Source of the DNA: an uncultured Microbacterium sp.
GTDB lineage: Bacteria > Actinomycetota > Actinomycetes > Actinomycetales > Microbacteriaceae
DNA: 64,000 bases
Direction of reading: 5' to 3'
Assembly (NCBI GenBank): GCA_913774665.1
Contig: CAJYHN010000013.1
Coordinates: 1-64,000 of the forward strand
Under the pieces are notes generated by a model, which ran no database searches, had not been told where the DNA came from, and was given only the letters and a program-made list of their open reading frames with translations. Shown here one piece after another: positions 28,466-36,282 of the stretch; position 1 is the stretch's first letter; each line of letters begins with the position of its first letter. A program made the translations under genes and the position numbers.

Positions 28466-29874
28466 GCGAACAAGTCTCCCAGACGGTCGCCGAGGTGCCG
28501 GAGCCCCGCCGAGTTGGACGACTTCACCAGCACGCGATCACCGTCGCGCAGTTCGGTCGAAAGGTAGTCGTAGGCCGCGTCGGTGTCGGCGAAGAAGACC
28601 GCCTCGCCGTCCCACGAGCCCTGGGCGATCGCCTCGAGGTACATCCGGCGCGCCTCGGAGCCGATCACGACGATGCGTTGGATGCGCAAGCGCACGGCGA
28701 GAAGACCGACTCGGTCGTGTTCCTCGTCGGCGTACTCCCCCAGCTCGTTCATCGCACCCAGCACGGCGACGGTGCGCTCGTTCGGGCCGGTGATCTGCGC
28801 CAGGGTGCGCAGAGCTGCGGCCATCGAGTCGGGGCTGGCGTTATACGCGTCGTTGATGATGCGCACGCGGTCGGAGCCCAGGGGCTGCATGCGCCAGCGC
28901 TCGGCGATCTCGACGGTCTCGAGGCGCGCGATCGCGTCGGCCGCCGGGACGCCGAGGGCCGTGGCGGCGGCGAGGGCCGCCAGGGCGTTCATCACGTGGT
29001 GCTCGCCGAGCACCCGCAGGGTGAGGGTGAAGGGTTCTCCGTCGACCAGCAGATCGGCTCGGGTGCCGGATGCCGACACCTCGACGTCCACGGCCCGGAC
29101 CGCGGCCCGCTCGCCCCGACCGAACCACCGCACGTCCAGGCCGCGCTCGCGCGCGATCGGCTCCATCGCGGCGACGCGGGGGTCGTCGACGTTGAGCACC
29201 GCGAGGCCGCCCTCACGGGTCGCCTTCACCAGCTCGCTCTTGGCGTGGAACGTCGACTCGATGCCCCCGAAGCCGCCGGCGTGGGCCATGCCCACCATGA
29301 GCACGACCCCGATGTCGGGGGTGACGAGCCCGGCGAGGTGAGCGATGGCACCGGGGGCGCTCGCCCCGAACTCGCTCACCAGGAAGCGGGTGCTCTCGGT
29401 GACGCGCAGCATCGTGAGGGGGGCGCCCACCTCGTTGTTGAACGAGGCGCGGGGCGCCACCGTCTCGCCCTCGTCCTCGAGGATGCGGGCGAGGAGGTTC
29501 TTGGTGGTCGTCTTGCCGTTGGATCCGGTGATGCCGACGATCTTGAGCTCGCCGGTCTCGCGAACCCGAGCCACCACGTCGCGAGCCAGGTCGCTGAGGG
29601 CGGCCACGGCATCCGGGACGACGATCTGACTCACGGCGTTGTCGAGCTCGCGTTCGACGATCGCGAGGGTCGCTCCCCGCTCGACGGCGGTGCCGACGAA
29701 GAGATGGCCGTCGGTGGTCTCACCGGGCTTGGCGACGAAGATCCCGCCGGGTTCGATGAGGCGCGAGTCGGTGTCGACGAGGCCGGAGACCCGGGTGTCG
29801 GGGGTGTCGTCGCCGCGGACGACGAGGCGCCCGCCGAGCACGTCGGCGAGGTGGGAGAGGCTGAGGGAGATCAT
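28462..29874 (-). CDS. murF: UDP-MurNAc-tripeptide--D-Ala-D-Ala ligase
   Basis: Adds D-Ala-D-Ala to complete the stem pentapeptide precursor. The 470-residue protein has the N-terminal UDP-binding fold, the ATP loop GITGSNGKTTTKNLL near residue 108, the carbamylated-Lys region NNEVGAPLTML, and the C-terminal INDAYNASPDSM block. It starts 62 bp after ftsI ends with GAAAGGG upstream. The usual neighbour murE is not between ftsI and murF, and no other murE is in the window. Confidence 0.96.
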   Translation of the reverse strand: MISLSLSHLADVLGGRLVVRGDDTPDTRVSGLVDTDSRLIEPGGIFVAKPGETTDGHLFVGTAVERGATLAIVERELDNAVSQIVVPDAVAALSDLARDVVARVRETGELKIVGITGSNGKTTTKNLLARILEDEGETVAPRASFNNEVGAPLTMLRVTESTRFLVSEFGASAPGAIAHLAGLVTPDIGVVLMVGMAHAGGFGGIESTFHAKSELVKATREGGLAVLNVDDPRVAAMEPIARERGLDVRWFGRGERAAVRAVDVEVSASGTRADLLVDGEPFTLTLRVLGEHHVMNALAALAAATALGVPAADAIARLETVEIAERWRMQPLGSDRVRIINDAYNASPDSMAAALRTLAQITGPNERTVAVLGAMNELGEYADEEHDRVGLLAVRLRIQRIVVIGSEARRMYLEAIAQGSWDGEAVFFADTDAAYDYLSTELRDGDRVLVKSSNSAGLRHLGDRLGDLFA

Positions 29875-29936
29875 TGCTGTGGGACGCCCTTTCCGGTCGC
29901 ATTCGTTACCGAGACGAGACCGAGGCGGGCTCTTTC

Positions 29937-31739
29937 TCAGCCGAACTTGGGCAGTTCGGGGGTCGTGGTTCCGGAGGGGATCACCCGGTAGGACTTGAGA
30001 ACCTGGGTGAGGGCCTTCTGGAACGCGGGGGCGGTGGCCGCCGACGATTTTACCGTCCGCGGCTCGTCCAGGTTGACCGCGACCACGTACTGCGGGTCGT
30101 CGGCGGGGGCGAAACCGATCATCGTCGTGAAGTAGGCGTCGGGCTTGTAGGCGCCCGTTTTCTCGTCGACCTTCTCGCCGGTACCGGTCTTGATCGCGAT
30201 GCGGTAACCCGGGATGGCGATCTTCGAGGCGAGCTCACCCTGCGTGGCGACGTTCTCGAGCATGAGCGAGACCTCCTTCGCCGTGTCGGGCGAGACGACC
30301 TGCGTGCCGTCGGTGGGCGGGACGTCGGTGACCGTTCCGTCGGCCGCGGTGCAGCCCTCGACGATCGACAGCGGCTTCTTGAGCCCCCCGTTGGCGATGG
30401 TCTGATAGGCCCCCACGAGCTGCGGCACCGTGACCGACAGGCCCTGACCGAAAGCGGTGTTGTAGAAGGTCTGCTTGTCCCAGTCCTGGACGGGGTGCAG
30501 GATGCCGACGGACTCGCCGGGGAACGCAATCGAGCTCACCGAGCCCATGCCGAACTTCTGCAGGTAGTCGAAACGCGTCTGGGCGGGGATCATCTCGGCG
30601 AACTTCGAGATACCCACGTTCGAGGAGTCGATGAGCACGCCGGTCGGCGTGTAGACGTTCGGGCCGTGCGAGAACGCGTCCGAGACCCGGGCGTCACCGC
30701 CGAGGACCTCTCGCCCCGAGGCGGTGACGGTGGTCTGCGGCGTGTACGAGCCGCTGTCGAGACCGATCGCCGTCGTGAGCGCCTTGAACGTCGACCCGGG
30801 CTCGAAGGGGCTCGAGAACGCGCGGCTGCCGCGGTCGTTGGGTGCCGTGGCGGTCGGGTCGTTGGGGTCCACCGTGGGGTACTCGGCGAGGGCACGGATC
30901 TTGCCCGTCTTCGCCTCGACGACAGTGATCGTGCCGCGGAGCGAACCGGTGTTCTGCACCTGCTCCGCGATGAGCTGCTGGAGGTACCACTGCAGGTCGC
31001 GGTCGATGGTGAGCTTGAGCGTGCCGCCGTCGACCGCCGGCTCCGTCACGACCTCGGTGCCGGGGAGCACCACTCCGTCGCGGCTCTGCTGGAAGACGAC
31101 CTTGCCGTTGGTCGAGGCGAGGCAGTCGTCGTCGGCCGACTCGAGGCCCGCGAGGGCCTGGCCGTCGCTGCCCACGAAGCCGAGCAGGTTTCCCGCCACG
31201 GCACCGTCGGGGTACATCCGGCCCGCCTGCGGCGGGAAGCTGAGGAACGGCAGCCCCAGGGCCACCAGGGCGCGGTACTGCTCGGTCGAGACGCTCTTCG
31301 CGATCATGGCGTAGCGCGAATCGGGATTGTCGGCCACGGCATCCTGGACGATCTTCTGCACGTCTGCGGCGCTCTGGCCGGTGACGGCGGCGATCCGGGC
31401 GGCGAGGTCGGGCCACTCGGTCGTGGTCTCGTTGCCGTCGTCGTCGCGCGTGGTCACGCCCTTGGCCGCGAGCATCGGGTCGATCTGCACGTCGTACCGG
31501 TTGACGCTGGTGGCGAGGGGAACGCCGTTGTCGTCGACGATGGAGCCGCGGGAGGCGTACTCGACGCGGGAGTTCTGCAGGCCCATCGAAAGCGAGTCGT
31601 CCACGTGATCGCGGGCGTTGACGACCTGGATGTCGACCAGCCGGACGACGAAGGCGAGGATCACGATCAGAACGACCGCGAGGGCGACGACGGTGCGACG
31701 CCGCGGGGACCGGGAGGTTGTCGTCGTCATGGCTCTCAT
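29937..31739 (-). CDS. ftsI: Septal transpeptidase FtsI / class B penicillin-binding protein
   Basis: Cross-links septal peptidoglycan outside the membrane, partner of FtsW. The 600-residue protein has a short cytoplasmic N-terminus, one membrane helix (about residues 17-37), a pedestal domain, and a transpeptidase domain with SxxK at Ser316-Lys319 (GSTFK), SxN at 372-374 (SSN) and KTG at 517-519. The ATG at 31739 overlaps the stop of the ftsL-like gene in an ATGA; a second ATG 9 bp on is possible. Confidence 0.96.
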   Translation of the reverse strand: MRAMTTTTSRSPRRRTVVALAVVLIVILAFVVRLVDIQVVNARDHVDDSLSMGLQNSRVEYASRGSIVDDNGVPLATSVNRYDVQIDPMLAAKGVTTRDDDGNETTTEWPDLAARIAAVTGQSAADVQKIVQDAVADNPDSRYAMIAKSVSTEQYRALVALGLPFLSFPPQAGRMYPDGAVAGNLLGFVGSDGQALAGLESADDDCLASTNGKVVFQQSRDGVVLPGTEVVTEPAVDGGTLKLTIDRDLQWYLQQLIAEQVQNTGSLRGTITVVEAKTGKIRALAEYPTVDPNDPTATAPNDRGSRAFSSPFEPGSTFKALTTAIGLDSGSYTPQTTVTASGREVLGGDARVSDAFSHGPNVYTPTGVLIDSSNVGISKFAEMIPAQTRFDYLQKFGMGSVSSIAFPGESVGILHPVQDWDKQTFYNTAFGQGLSVTVPQLVGAYQTIANGGLKKPLSIVEGCTAADGTVTDVPPTDGTQVVSPDTAKEVSLMLENVATQGELASKIAIPGYRIAIKTGTGEKVDEKTGAYKPDAYFTTMIGFAPADDPQYVVAVNLDEPRTVKSSAATAPAFQKALTQVLKSYRVIPSGTTTPELPKFG

Positions 31740-32359
31740 CGTGTCGCGGGTGTCGGCAGACCGTCGCTGATCGGCGGGGGTGTCGCCGATGGGGTGGTGG
31801 GGGCGGCGACCTCGGTCGGTGCGGCGGCTCCGGGCGCTGCGGGCGCGGGGGTCGCGGCGCCGTTCTCGGTGGTGGACGCCGCCGGGTCGGTGACCAGCGG
31901 CACGCCCGAGATCAGCGCGTTGCCGACCGAGCCACGGCCCTTCGCGTCGACGGACGACGCCGCGTCGGCGGGCTTGTCGGAGCCGATGACGGCACCGTCG
32001 CTCAGGCGGAGGTAGGTGGGCGACTCGTCGATCACCATGCCCAGGGCTGCGGCGTTCGCCGCGAGGTACTGGGGCGAGCTGAGTCCCGCGCTCTCGTCGG
32101 AGAGGATCTGCTTCTGGTAGGTCAGGTCGCGCTGCTGCTGGGTCAACGACGAGATCTCGAACGAGCTCTGCGTCGTGAGGATGCCGAGGCTCATCTGGAC
32201 CACGACGATGGTCAGCGCCCCGAGCACGGCGACGACGCCGAAGAGGCGTCGCGGTGGCCGACGACGCGCGGTCGCGGGGACCACGGTGAGCCGACGCTCA
32301 CGGACCGGCGTGGGGAAGTCGGGAGCGAAGGCTGCATCGATGGCCTGGGGCGCGCTCAT
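31736..32359 (-). CDS. FtsL-like bitopic division protein with long C-terminal extension
   Basis: The position between rsmH and ftsI and the topology fit FtsL: a basic cytoplasmic N-terminus with RRRPPRR, one membrane helix (about residues 39-57), and a coiled-coil stretch rich in Gln/Leu (about 65-100), followed by the typical LGM(V)I..SPTYLRL end near residue 118. Unusually, about 85 more residues follow, rich in Ala, Pro, Thr and Ser, predicted outside the cell. The protein is 207 residues, about twice a typical FtsL. It overlaps rsmH and ftsI by 4 bp each. Confidence 0.85.
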   Translation of the reverse strand: MSAPQAIDAAFAPDFPTPVRERRLTVVPATARRRPPRRLFGVVAVLGALTIVVVQMSLGILTTQSSFEISSLTQQQRDLTYQKQILSDESAGLSSPQYLAANAAALGMVIDESPTYLRLSDGAVIGSDKPADAASSVDAKGRGSVGNALISGVPLVTDPAASTTENGAATPAPAAPGAAAPTEVAAPTTPSATPPPISDGLPTPATR

Positions 32360-33309
32360 GCGTCCTCCCGGATTCTCTCGGCCGCGCGCAGGCGCACGGG
32401 GGTGGCGCGGGGGTTGATCTCGCGCTCTTCGTCGCTGGCGAGTTCGGCTCCCCGGACGAGCAGCCTGAACGTCGGTGCGTGCTCGGGCAGCTCGACGGGC
32501 AGGCCCCGAGGTGCGGTCGAGGTGGACGCCTCGGCGAGGACGCGCTTGACCAGGCGGTCTTCGAGCGACTGGTATGACAGCACGACGATGCGGCCGCCGA
32601 CTCCCAACACCTCGAGGGCCGCGGGAATCGTGCGCTCGAGCACCGACAGCTCGGCGTTGACCTCGATGCGCAGGGCCTGGAAGACGCGCTTGGCGGGGTG
32701 CCGCTCGCGCAGCACCGCGGCCGGGGTGGCGGCCTGCAGCACGTCGACCAGTTGGCCCGAGCGCTCGAGCGGGGCCTCGGCGCGGGCGGCGATGATGGCG
32801 CGGGCGTAGCGGCCGGCGAGCTTCTCTTCGCCGTAACGCTCGAAGATGCGGCGCAGGTCGCCCTCGCCGTAGGTGGCGAGCACCTCGGCGGCGGTGACGC
32901 CGGTGGTCTGGTCCATCCGCATGTCGAGCGGGGCGTCCTGGGCGTAGGCGAAGCCGCGGGCGGCCTCGTCGAGCTGAAGGGAGGAGACACCCAGGTCGAA
33001 CAGGATGCCGTCGACCCTGTGGACGCCGGCGGATGCCACGGCCTCGGCGATGCCGTCGTACACGGTGTGGACGAGGGTCACGCGGTCGCCGAAACGCGCG
33101 AGCCGCTCCCCCGCGATGCGCAGGGCGTCGGTGTCGCGGTCGAGGCCGATGAGCCGGGCCTGCGGGAACCGCTCGAGGAACGCCTCGGAGTGCCCGCCCA
33201 TGCCGAGCGTTCCGTCGACGAAGACGGAGCCCGGCTTCTGCAGGGCGGGGCCGAGCAGCTCGACGCAGCGCTCGAGCAGGACCGGGGTGTGGATGTCGCG
33301 GATGTCCAT
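32356..33309 (-). CDS. rsmH: 16S rRNA m4C1402 methyltransferase RsmH (MraW)
   Basis: Methylates N4 of C1402 in 16S rRNA using SAM. The 317-residue protein has the SAM-binding start [13 protein letters not shown] and [17 protein letters not shown], the [13 protein letters not shown] motif near residue 105 and the C-terminal [12 protein letters not shown] and [12 protein letters not shown] blocks. It is the first large gene of the division cluster, 100 bp after mraZ; the gap holds a structured leader candidate. Confidence 0.97.
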   Translation of the reverse strand: MDIRDIHTPVLLERCVELLGPALQKPGSVFVDGTLGMGGHSEAFLERFPQARLIGLDRDTDALRIAGERLARFGDRVTLVHTVYDGIAEAVASAGVHRVDGILFDLGVSSLQLDEAARGFAYAQDAPLDMRMDQTTGVTAAEVLATYGEGDLRRIFERYGEEKLAGRYARAIIAARAEAPLERSGQLVDVLQAATPAAVLRERHPAKRVFQALRIEVNAELSVLERTIPAALEVLGVGGRIVVLSYQSLEDRLVKRVLAEASTSTAPRGLPVELPEHAPTFRLLVRGAELASDEEREINPRATPVRLRAAERIREDA

Positions 33310-33409
33310 GATGTGTCGGGGCGAACCTTCGGACTCTGATCCCCATCCGCGTCGACCTGGCGCCGGGGAAGTGCGTCAGGGCGAGCGGCTGGGCATCACA
33401 GCCGAAGGG
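33310..33409 (-). ncRNA. Candidate structured leader (mraW-RNA-like) before rsmH
   Basis: The 100-nt RNA between mraZ and rsmH can form a hairpin CGGCTG/CAGCCG close to mraZ and a second stem pairing TTCCCC with GGGGAT around an inner GGCG/CGC helix. A conserved mraW RNA motif upstream of mraW operons has been described for Actinobacteria; position and structure agree, but I could not compare with its covariance model. Confidence 0.35.
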
Positions 33410-33853
33410 TCAGAAGAGTCCCGGGATCACCTCCTGCTCCATCTCGGCGTACGTCTCTTCGTTGCTCTCCGCGTAGGAGTTCCAGGCCTCGGCGTCCCAG
33501 ATCTCAGCGTGCGCTCCGACGCCGGTGACGACGAGTTCGCGCCCGAGTCCCGCGTAGGTGCGCAGGGCGGGCGGGACGGTGATGCGGTTCTGGCTGTCGG
33601 GCTTCTCGGCGCTGGCCCCCGAGAGGAACATGCGCAGGAAGTCGCGGGCCTGCTTGTTGCTGAGCGGGGCCTCACGGATCCGCTCGTGAACGCGCTCGAA
33701 CTCCTCGGTGCTGAACACGTAGAGGCAGCGGTCCTGCCCACGCGTGATCACCACTCCGGCGCCGAGATCGTCACGGAACTTCGCCGGCAGGATGACCCGA
33801 CCCTTGTCGTCGAGCTTGGGTGTGTGCGTTCCGAGCAGCATTCGGGCGTCCAC
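33410..33853 (-). CDS. mraZ: Transcriptional regulator MraZ
   Basis: A 147-residue DNA-binding protein with two SpoVT/AbrB-like halves, each with the DxKGR-type element ([17 protein letters not shown] near residue 14; [22 protein letters not shown] near 88). MraZ forms rings and binds tandem repeats upstream of its own operon (established in several bacteria). ATG with a GGGGGTGG ribosome site. It is the first gene of the division cluster, and three 10-bp-spaced GTGG repeats lie right upstream. Confidence 0.96.
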   Translation of the reverse strand: MDARMLLGTHTPKLDDKGRVILPAKFRDDLGAGVVITRGQDRCLYVFSTEEFERVHERIREAPLSNKQARDFLRMFLSGASAEKPDSQNRITVPPALRTYAGLGRELVVTGVGAHAEIWDAEAWNSYAESNEETYAEMEQEVIPGLF

Positions 33854-33875
33854 CCCCTTCGTCCGGCCTGCGAAG

Positions 33876-33905
33876 TTTCCCCCACTTTACTCCACCACCC
33901 TCCAC
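33876..33905 (-). promoter_or_regulatory. MraZ operator: three 10-bp direct repeats
   Basis: On the minus strand, GTGGAGGGTG, GTGGAGTAAA and GTGGGGGAAA follow one another, so GTGG recurs exactly every 10 bp, 23 to 52 bp before the mraZ ATG. This matches the known layout of MraZ boxes (G-rich direct repeats at one-helical-turn spacing). Confidence 0.75.
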
Positions 33906-34190
33906 TTTGCTATCGAAAACAGCAGTCTTCTGCGGAGAACCGCCGCCGTGTACAGTGGTCGACCATCCCGGCGCGTCCTCGCACTTTCCGCGTGTTTCCG
34001 CGGCGCGACGGCGCCTCGCACGCTCCACGGACGTCCCGGTGGAGCAAAAGGGAGGGATTCGAGCCCGGATGCCGACTGCCCGCCCGCTCCCCTCCGCCCG
34101 TCACCCCGTGGACGAGGCACCGCTCGCACGCTCCGAGGGGAAGACTCCCCCGGGCGCTCTCACCGGCTCGCCCCTGCCCCGGGCGCACGA
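33906..34190. other. Gap between mraZ and the DUF3040 gene
   Basis: Part of a 387-bp gene-free stretch. Besides the mraZ operator and the DUF3040 terminator it holds a 7-bp-arm hairpin (34022-34028 with 34039-34045) and, on the minus strand around 34045-34075, GGGCTCGAATCCC, which resembles a tRNA T-arm; no matching D-arm, anticodon arm or acceptor was found. Small open frames in it look like chance. Confidence 0.4.
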
Positions 34191-34219
34191 AAAAGCACCG
34201 GCTCCGAAGAGCCGGTGCT
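34191..34219 (-). terminator. Rho-independent terminator after the DUF3040 gene
   Basis: Perfect 10-bp arms GCACCGGCTC (34196-34205) and GAGCCGGTGC (34210-34219) with a tetraloop, followed on the minus strand by five T residues. The clearest intrinsic terminator in the window. Confidence 0.85.
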
Positions 34220-34240
34220 GAGGTGGAACGAAGACGAAGG

Positions 34241-34621
34241 TCAGGGGCTGTCGTGGCGGCGGTCCCAGCGCTCGTTCATGCGGTCCATGAACGAGGAGCC
34301 GGCTGCGCGAGCCGGTCGCGGCTTGGAGGCGGCGGGCGCGGTCGGAGCGGCCCCCCGCGTCGGCGTGACGGCGAAGATCACGCCACCGACCATGAGAAGG
34401 AAGCCCAGCACGCCGACGGCGATGCCGACGAAACCGGTGTTGAAGCCGATCGACACACCCGCGACGAGGGCACCGAGACCACCGAGCACCAGGATCGAGC
34501 CGAGGACGATGTTGCGGTAGCTGAGGGCACGACTGGGGGCGGACACCACATCGGTGTCGTTGCTCATGAGATGGCGCTCCATCTCATCCAGTAGACGCTG
34601 CTCCTGCTCTGACAGTGGCAT
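34241..34621 (-). CDS. DUF3040 family membrane protein
   Basis: A 126-residue actinobacterial DUF3040 protein. It begins with the conserved MPLSEQEQRLLDEMERHL segment, followed by two membrane helices (about residues 33-52 and 56-78), then a basic Ala/Pro/Arg tail. The function is unknown; in other Actinobacteria a DUF3040 gene also lies beside mraZ. GAGGGGGA lies before the ATG; a TAGAAT -10 (34651-34656) is in the divergent promoter region shared with the prenyl synthase. Confidence 0.88.
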   Translation of the reverse strand: MPLSEQEQRLLDEMERHLMSNDTDVVSAPSRALSYRNIVLGSILVLGGLGALVAGVSIGFNTGFVGIAVGVLGFLLMVGGVIFAVTPTRGAAPTAPAASKPRPARAAGSSFMDRMNERWDRRHDSP

Positions 34622-34650
34622 GCATCCCCCTCTGCTGTTCGTTGCGGACG

Positions 34651-34679
34651 ATTCTACGCGCGGCGTGGATCACTAGGCT
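34651..34679. promoter_or_regulatory. Divergent -10 elements (DUF3040 gene and prenyl synthase)
   Basis: TAGAAT on the minus strand (34651-34656) serves the DUF3040 gene with a leader of about 25 nt. TAGGCT on the plus strand (34674-34679) ends 6 nt before GTG 34686, so the prenyl synthase mRNA appears leaderless. Confidence 0.5.
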
Positions 34680-34685
34680 AGGCCC

Positions 34686-35777
34686 GTGCCGACCTCCCCG
34701 GAACCGATCGAAGCTGTTTCCCAGCGACTCGACAAGTTCCTCTCCGAACAGCTATCGTACGCCTCCGCGCTCGGCCCCGAGGCCGAGTCCCTCACCCGCG
34801 CGGGGGCCTCCGCCCTCCGCGGCGGAAAGCGCCTGCGGGCGCGCTTCTGCCTCGCGGGGTGGCGAGCCGTGGGCGCCCTCGACGCGCCGTCCTCCGCGGC
34901 CTTCGACGAACCCGCCCTGGCCGTGGCCACCTCGCTCGAGATCTTCCACGCGGCGGCCCTCGTCCACGACGACCTCGTCGACAACAGCGACACGCGCCGC
35001 GGCCAGCCCGCCGCGCACCGCGCTCTGCAGAAGGCCCATCGGGATGCCGACTGGGCGGGTGACTCCGATGCGTTCGGCCGCTCGGGCGCGATCCTGCTCG
35101 GCGACCTCCTGGTGGCCTGGAGCGACGACCTCCTCGAAGAGGGCCTCGAGGACCACCCCTCCGCCGCCGCGACCCGCCGGGCCTACTCCCGCATGCGCCG
35201 TGACGTGACGATCGGTCAGTTCCTCGACGTCGCGGAGGAATCCGCGTACACCGTCTATCCGGATGACACCCACGCCGAGCGGGCGCTGCGGATCGCCTCG
35301 TACAAGTCGGCGCGCTACAGCATCCAGCAGCCCCTGCAGATCGGAGCGGCGCTGGCCGGTGCCGACGACGAGCAGCTCGAAGCCCTCGGTCGATTCGGTC
35401 ACGACGTCGGCATGGCGTTCCAGCTGCGCGACGACGTGCTGGGCGTCTTCGGCGACAGCGCCGTCACGGGAAAGCCGGTCGGCGACGACCTGCGCGAGGG
35501 CAAGCGCACCGTCCTGGTGGCCTACGTCCGCGAGATGCTCGAGTCCGCGGAGCGCGACCGCTTCGATGCCCTCCTGGGCGACCCCGCTCTCGACGCGGAG
35601 CAGATCGCAGCCCTGCAGCAGACGATCGTCGCCACCCGCGCCCTCGAGCGCACCGAGACCCTGATCGCCGATTACGCGCAGCGCGCCGATGCGGCCCTCG
35701 CCGACGCGCGCGTCGACACCGGAGCGCTCACCGATCTGCGCGCCCTCGCACGCGCGGCCACCGAGCGCACGGCCTGA
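34686..35777 (+). CDS. Polyprenyl diphosphate synthase (IdsA-like)
   Basis: Trans-prenyltransferase that condenses isopentenyl diphosphate onto allylic diphosphates to make C15-C30+ chains for quinones, carotenoids or lipid carriers. The 363-residue protein has the first Asp-rich motif VHDDLVD (Asp95, Asp96, Asp99), the GGKRLRARF substrate segment at 47-55, and the second motif QLRDDVLGVFGD near 246. A mycobacterial relative (idsA2) lies at the same place beside Rv2175c. Chain length cannot be read with confidence. Confidence 0.92.
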   Translation: MPTSPEPIEAVSQRLDKFLSEQLSYASALGPEAESLTRAGASALRGGKRLRARFCLAGWRAVGALDAPSSAAFDEPALAVATSLEIFHAAALVHDDLVDNSDTRRGQPAAHRALQKAHRDADWAGDSDAFGRSGAILLGDLLVAWSDDLLEEGLEDHPSAAATRRAYSRMRRDVTIGQFLDVAEESAYTVYPDDTHAERALRIASYKSARYSIQQPLQIGAALAGADDEQLEALGRFGHDVGMAFQLRDDVLGVFGDSAVTGKPVGDDLREGKRTVLVAYVREMLESAERDRFDALLGDPALDAEQIAALQQTIVATRALERTETLIADYAQRADAALADARVDTGALTDLRALARAATERTA

Positions 35778-35789
35778 GGCCGAGCGGCC

Positions 35790-36134
35790 TCAGGCGAGGG
35801 TCGCGGCGACCCGGCGGACTTCGCTCTTGCGCCCGGCGAGAAGCGCCTCGATGGGCGCGAGACCGATGGTGTCTTCCGGCGTCAACAGCCAGTCGATGGT
35901 CTCGTCGGGGTCGAATCCGGCGTCGTGCAGGACGATGATCGTGCCGCGCAGAGACGGCAGCGGGCGCCCGTCGACGAGGAAGACCGCCGGCACCTTGAAC
36001 ACGCCGTCGCGGCGCGAGCCGACGAGGTAGTGCTCGTCGAAGAGGCGGCGCACGCGCCCGAGCGACTCGTCGAGCATCTCGACCAGGTCGGGAATGGTCA
36101 GCCACGCGGTCTCGTAACGGGAAGTCTCGCTCAC
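35790..36134 (-). CDS. Rv2175c-like DNA-binding protein
   Basis: A 114-residue winged-helix-like protein of the Rv2175c family. In Mycobacterium tuberculosis Rv2175c is a DNA-binding substrate of the kinase PknL, whose gene is adjacent (established); here a PASTA kinase gene lies 1.2 kb away with one gene between. Visible features are the N-terminal LTIPDLVEMLDESLGRVRRLF helix-turn-helix and the VDGRPLPSLRGTI wing. It is transcribed away from the LysM and kinase genes. The GTG start has GAAGGG close by. Confidence 0.88.
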   Translation of the reverse strand: MSETSRYETAWLTIPDLVEMLDESLGRVRRLFDEHYLVGSRRDGVFKVPAVFLVDGRPLPSLRGTIIVLHDAGFDPDETIDWLLTPEDTIGLAPIEALLAGRKSEVRRVAATLA

Positions 36135-36184
36135 CCCTTCATCTTCTCATTGCCACCGACGCGACCCGTCCCCGGTCGCCTTCT

Positions 36185-36220
36185 TCACTCCCGTCACACT
36201 CGTCACAGGAGTCACTTTCG
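36185..36220 (+). promoter_or_regulatory. Four 9-bp direct repeats (MtrA-like boxes) upstream of LysM gene
   Basis: TCACTCCCG, TCACACTCG, TCACAGGAG and TCACTTTCG follow one another, so TCAC recurs exactly every 9 bp at 36185, 36194, 36203 and 36212; the last three are GTCAC. They end right before TTGACA at 36221. MtrA in mycobacteria binds GTCACAnnn-type 9-mer direct repeats and controls wall-hydrolase genes. Confidence 0.6.
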
Positions 36221-36249
36221 TTGACATCCGCCCCGAGCCATGCCACCGT
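36221..36249 (+). promoter_or_regulatory. Promoter candidate for the LysM gene
   Basis: A consensus -35 TTGACA (36221-36226), 17 bp, then a poor -10 CACCGT (36244-36249). A strong -35 with a weak -10 fits a promoter that needs an activator, and the repeats lie directly upstream. Confidence 0.45.
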
Positions 36250-36282
36250 GTCGGGCAGTCGGAAGAACGGAATCCCCCCACC

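Noticed and set aside
33910-34188. Short minus-strand open frame (92 codons) upstream of mraZ, and a possible tRNA in the same gap
   Set aside because: The peptide looks like translated non-coding DNA, and only a T-arm-like 13-mer is present with no pairing acceptor or anticodon arm.
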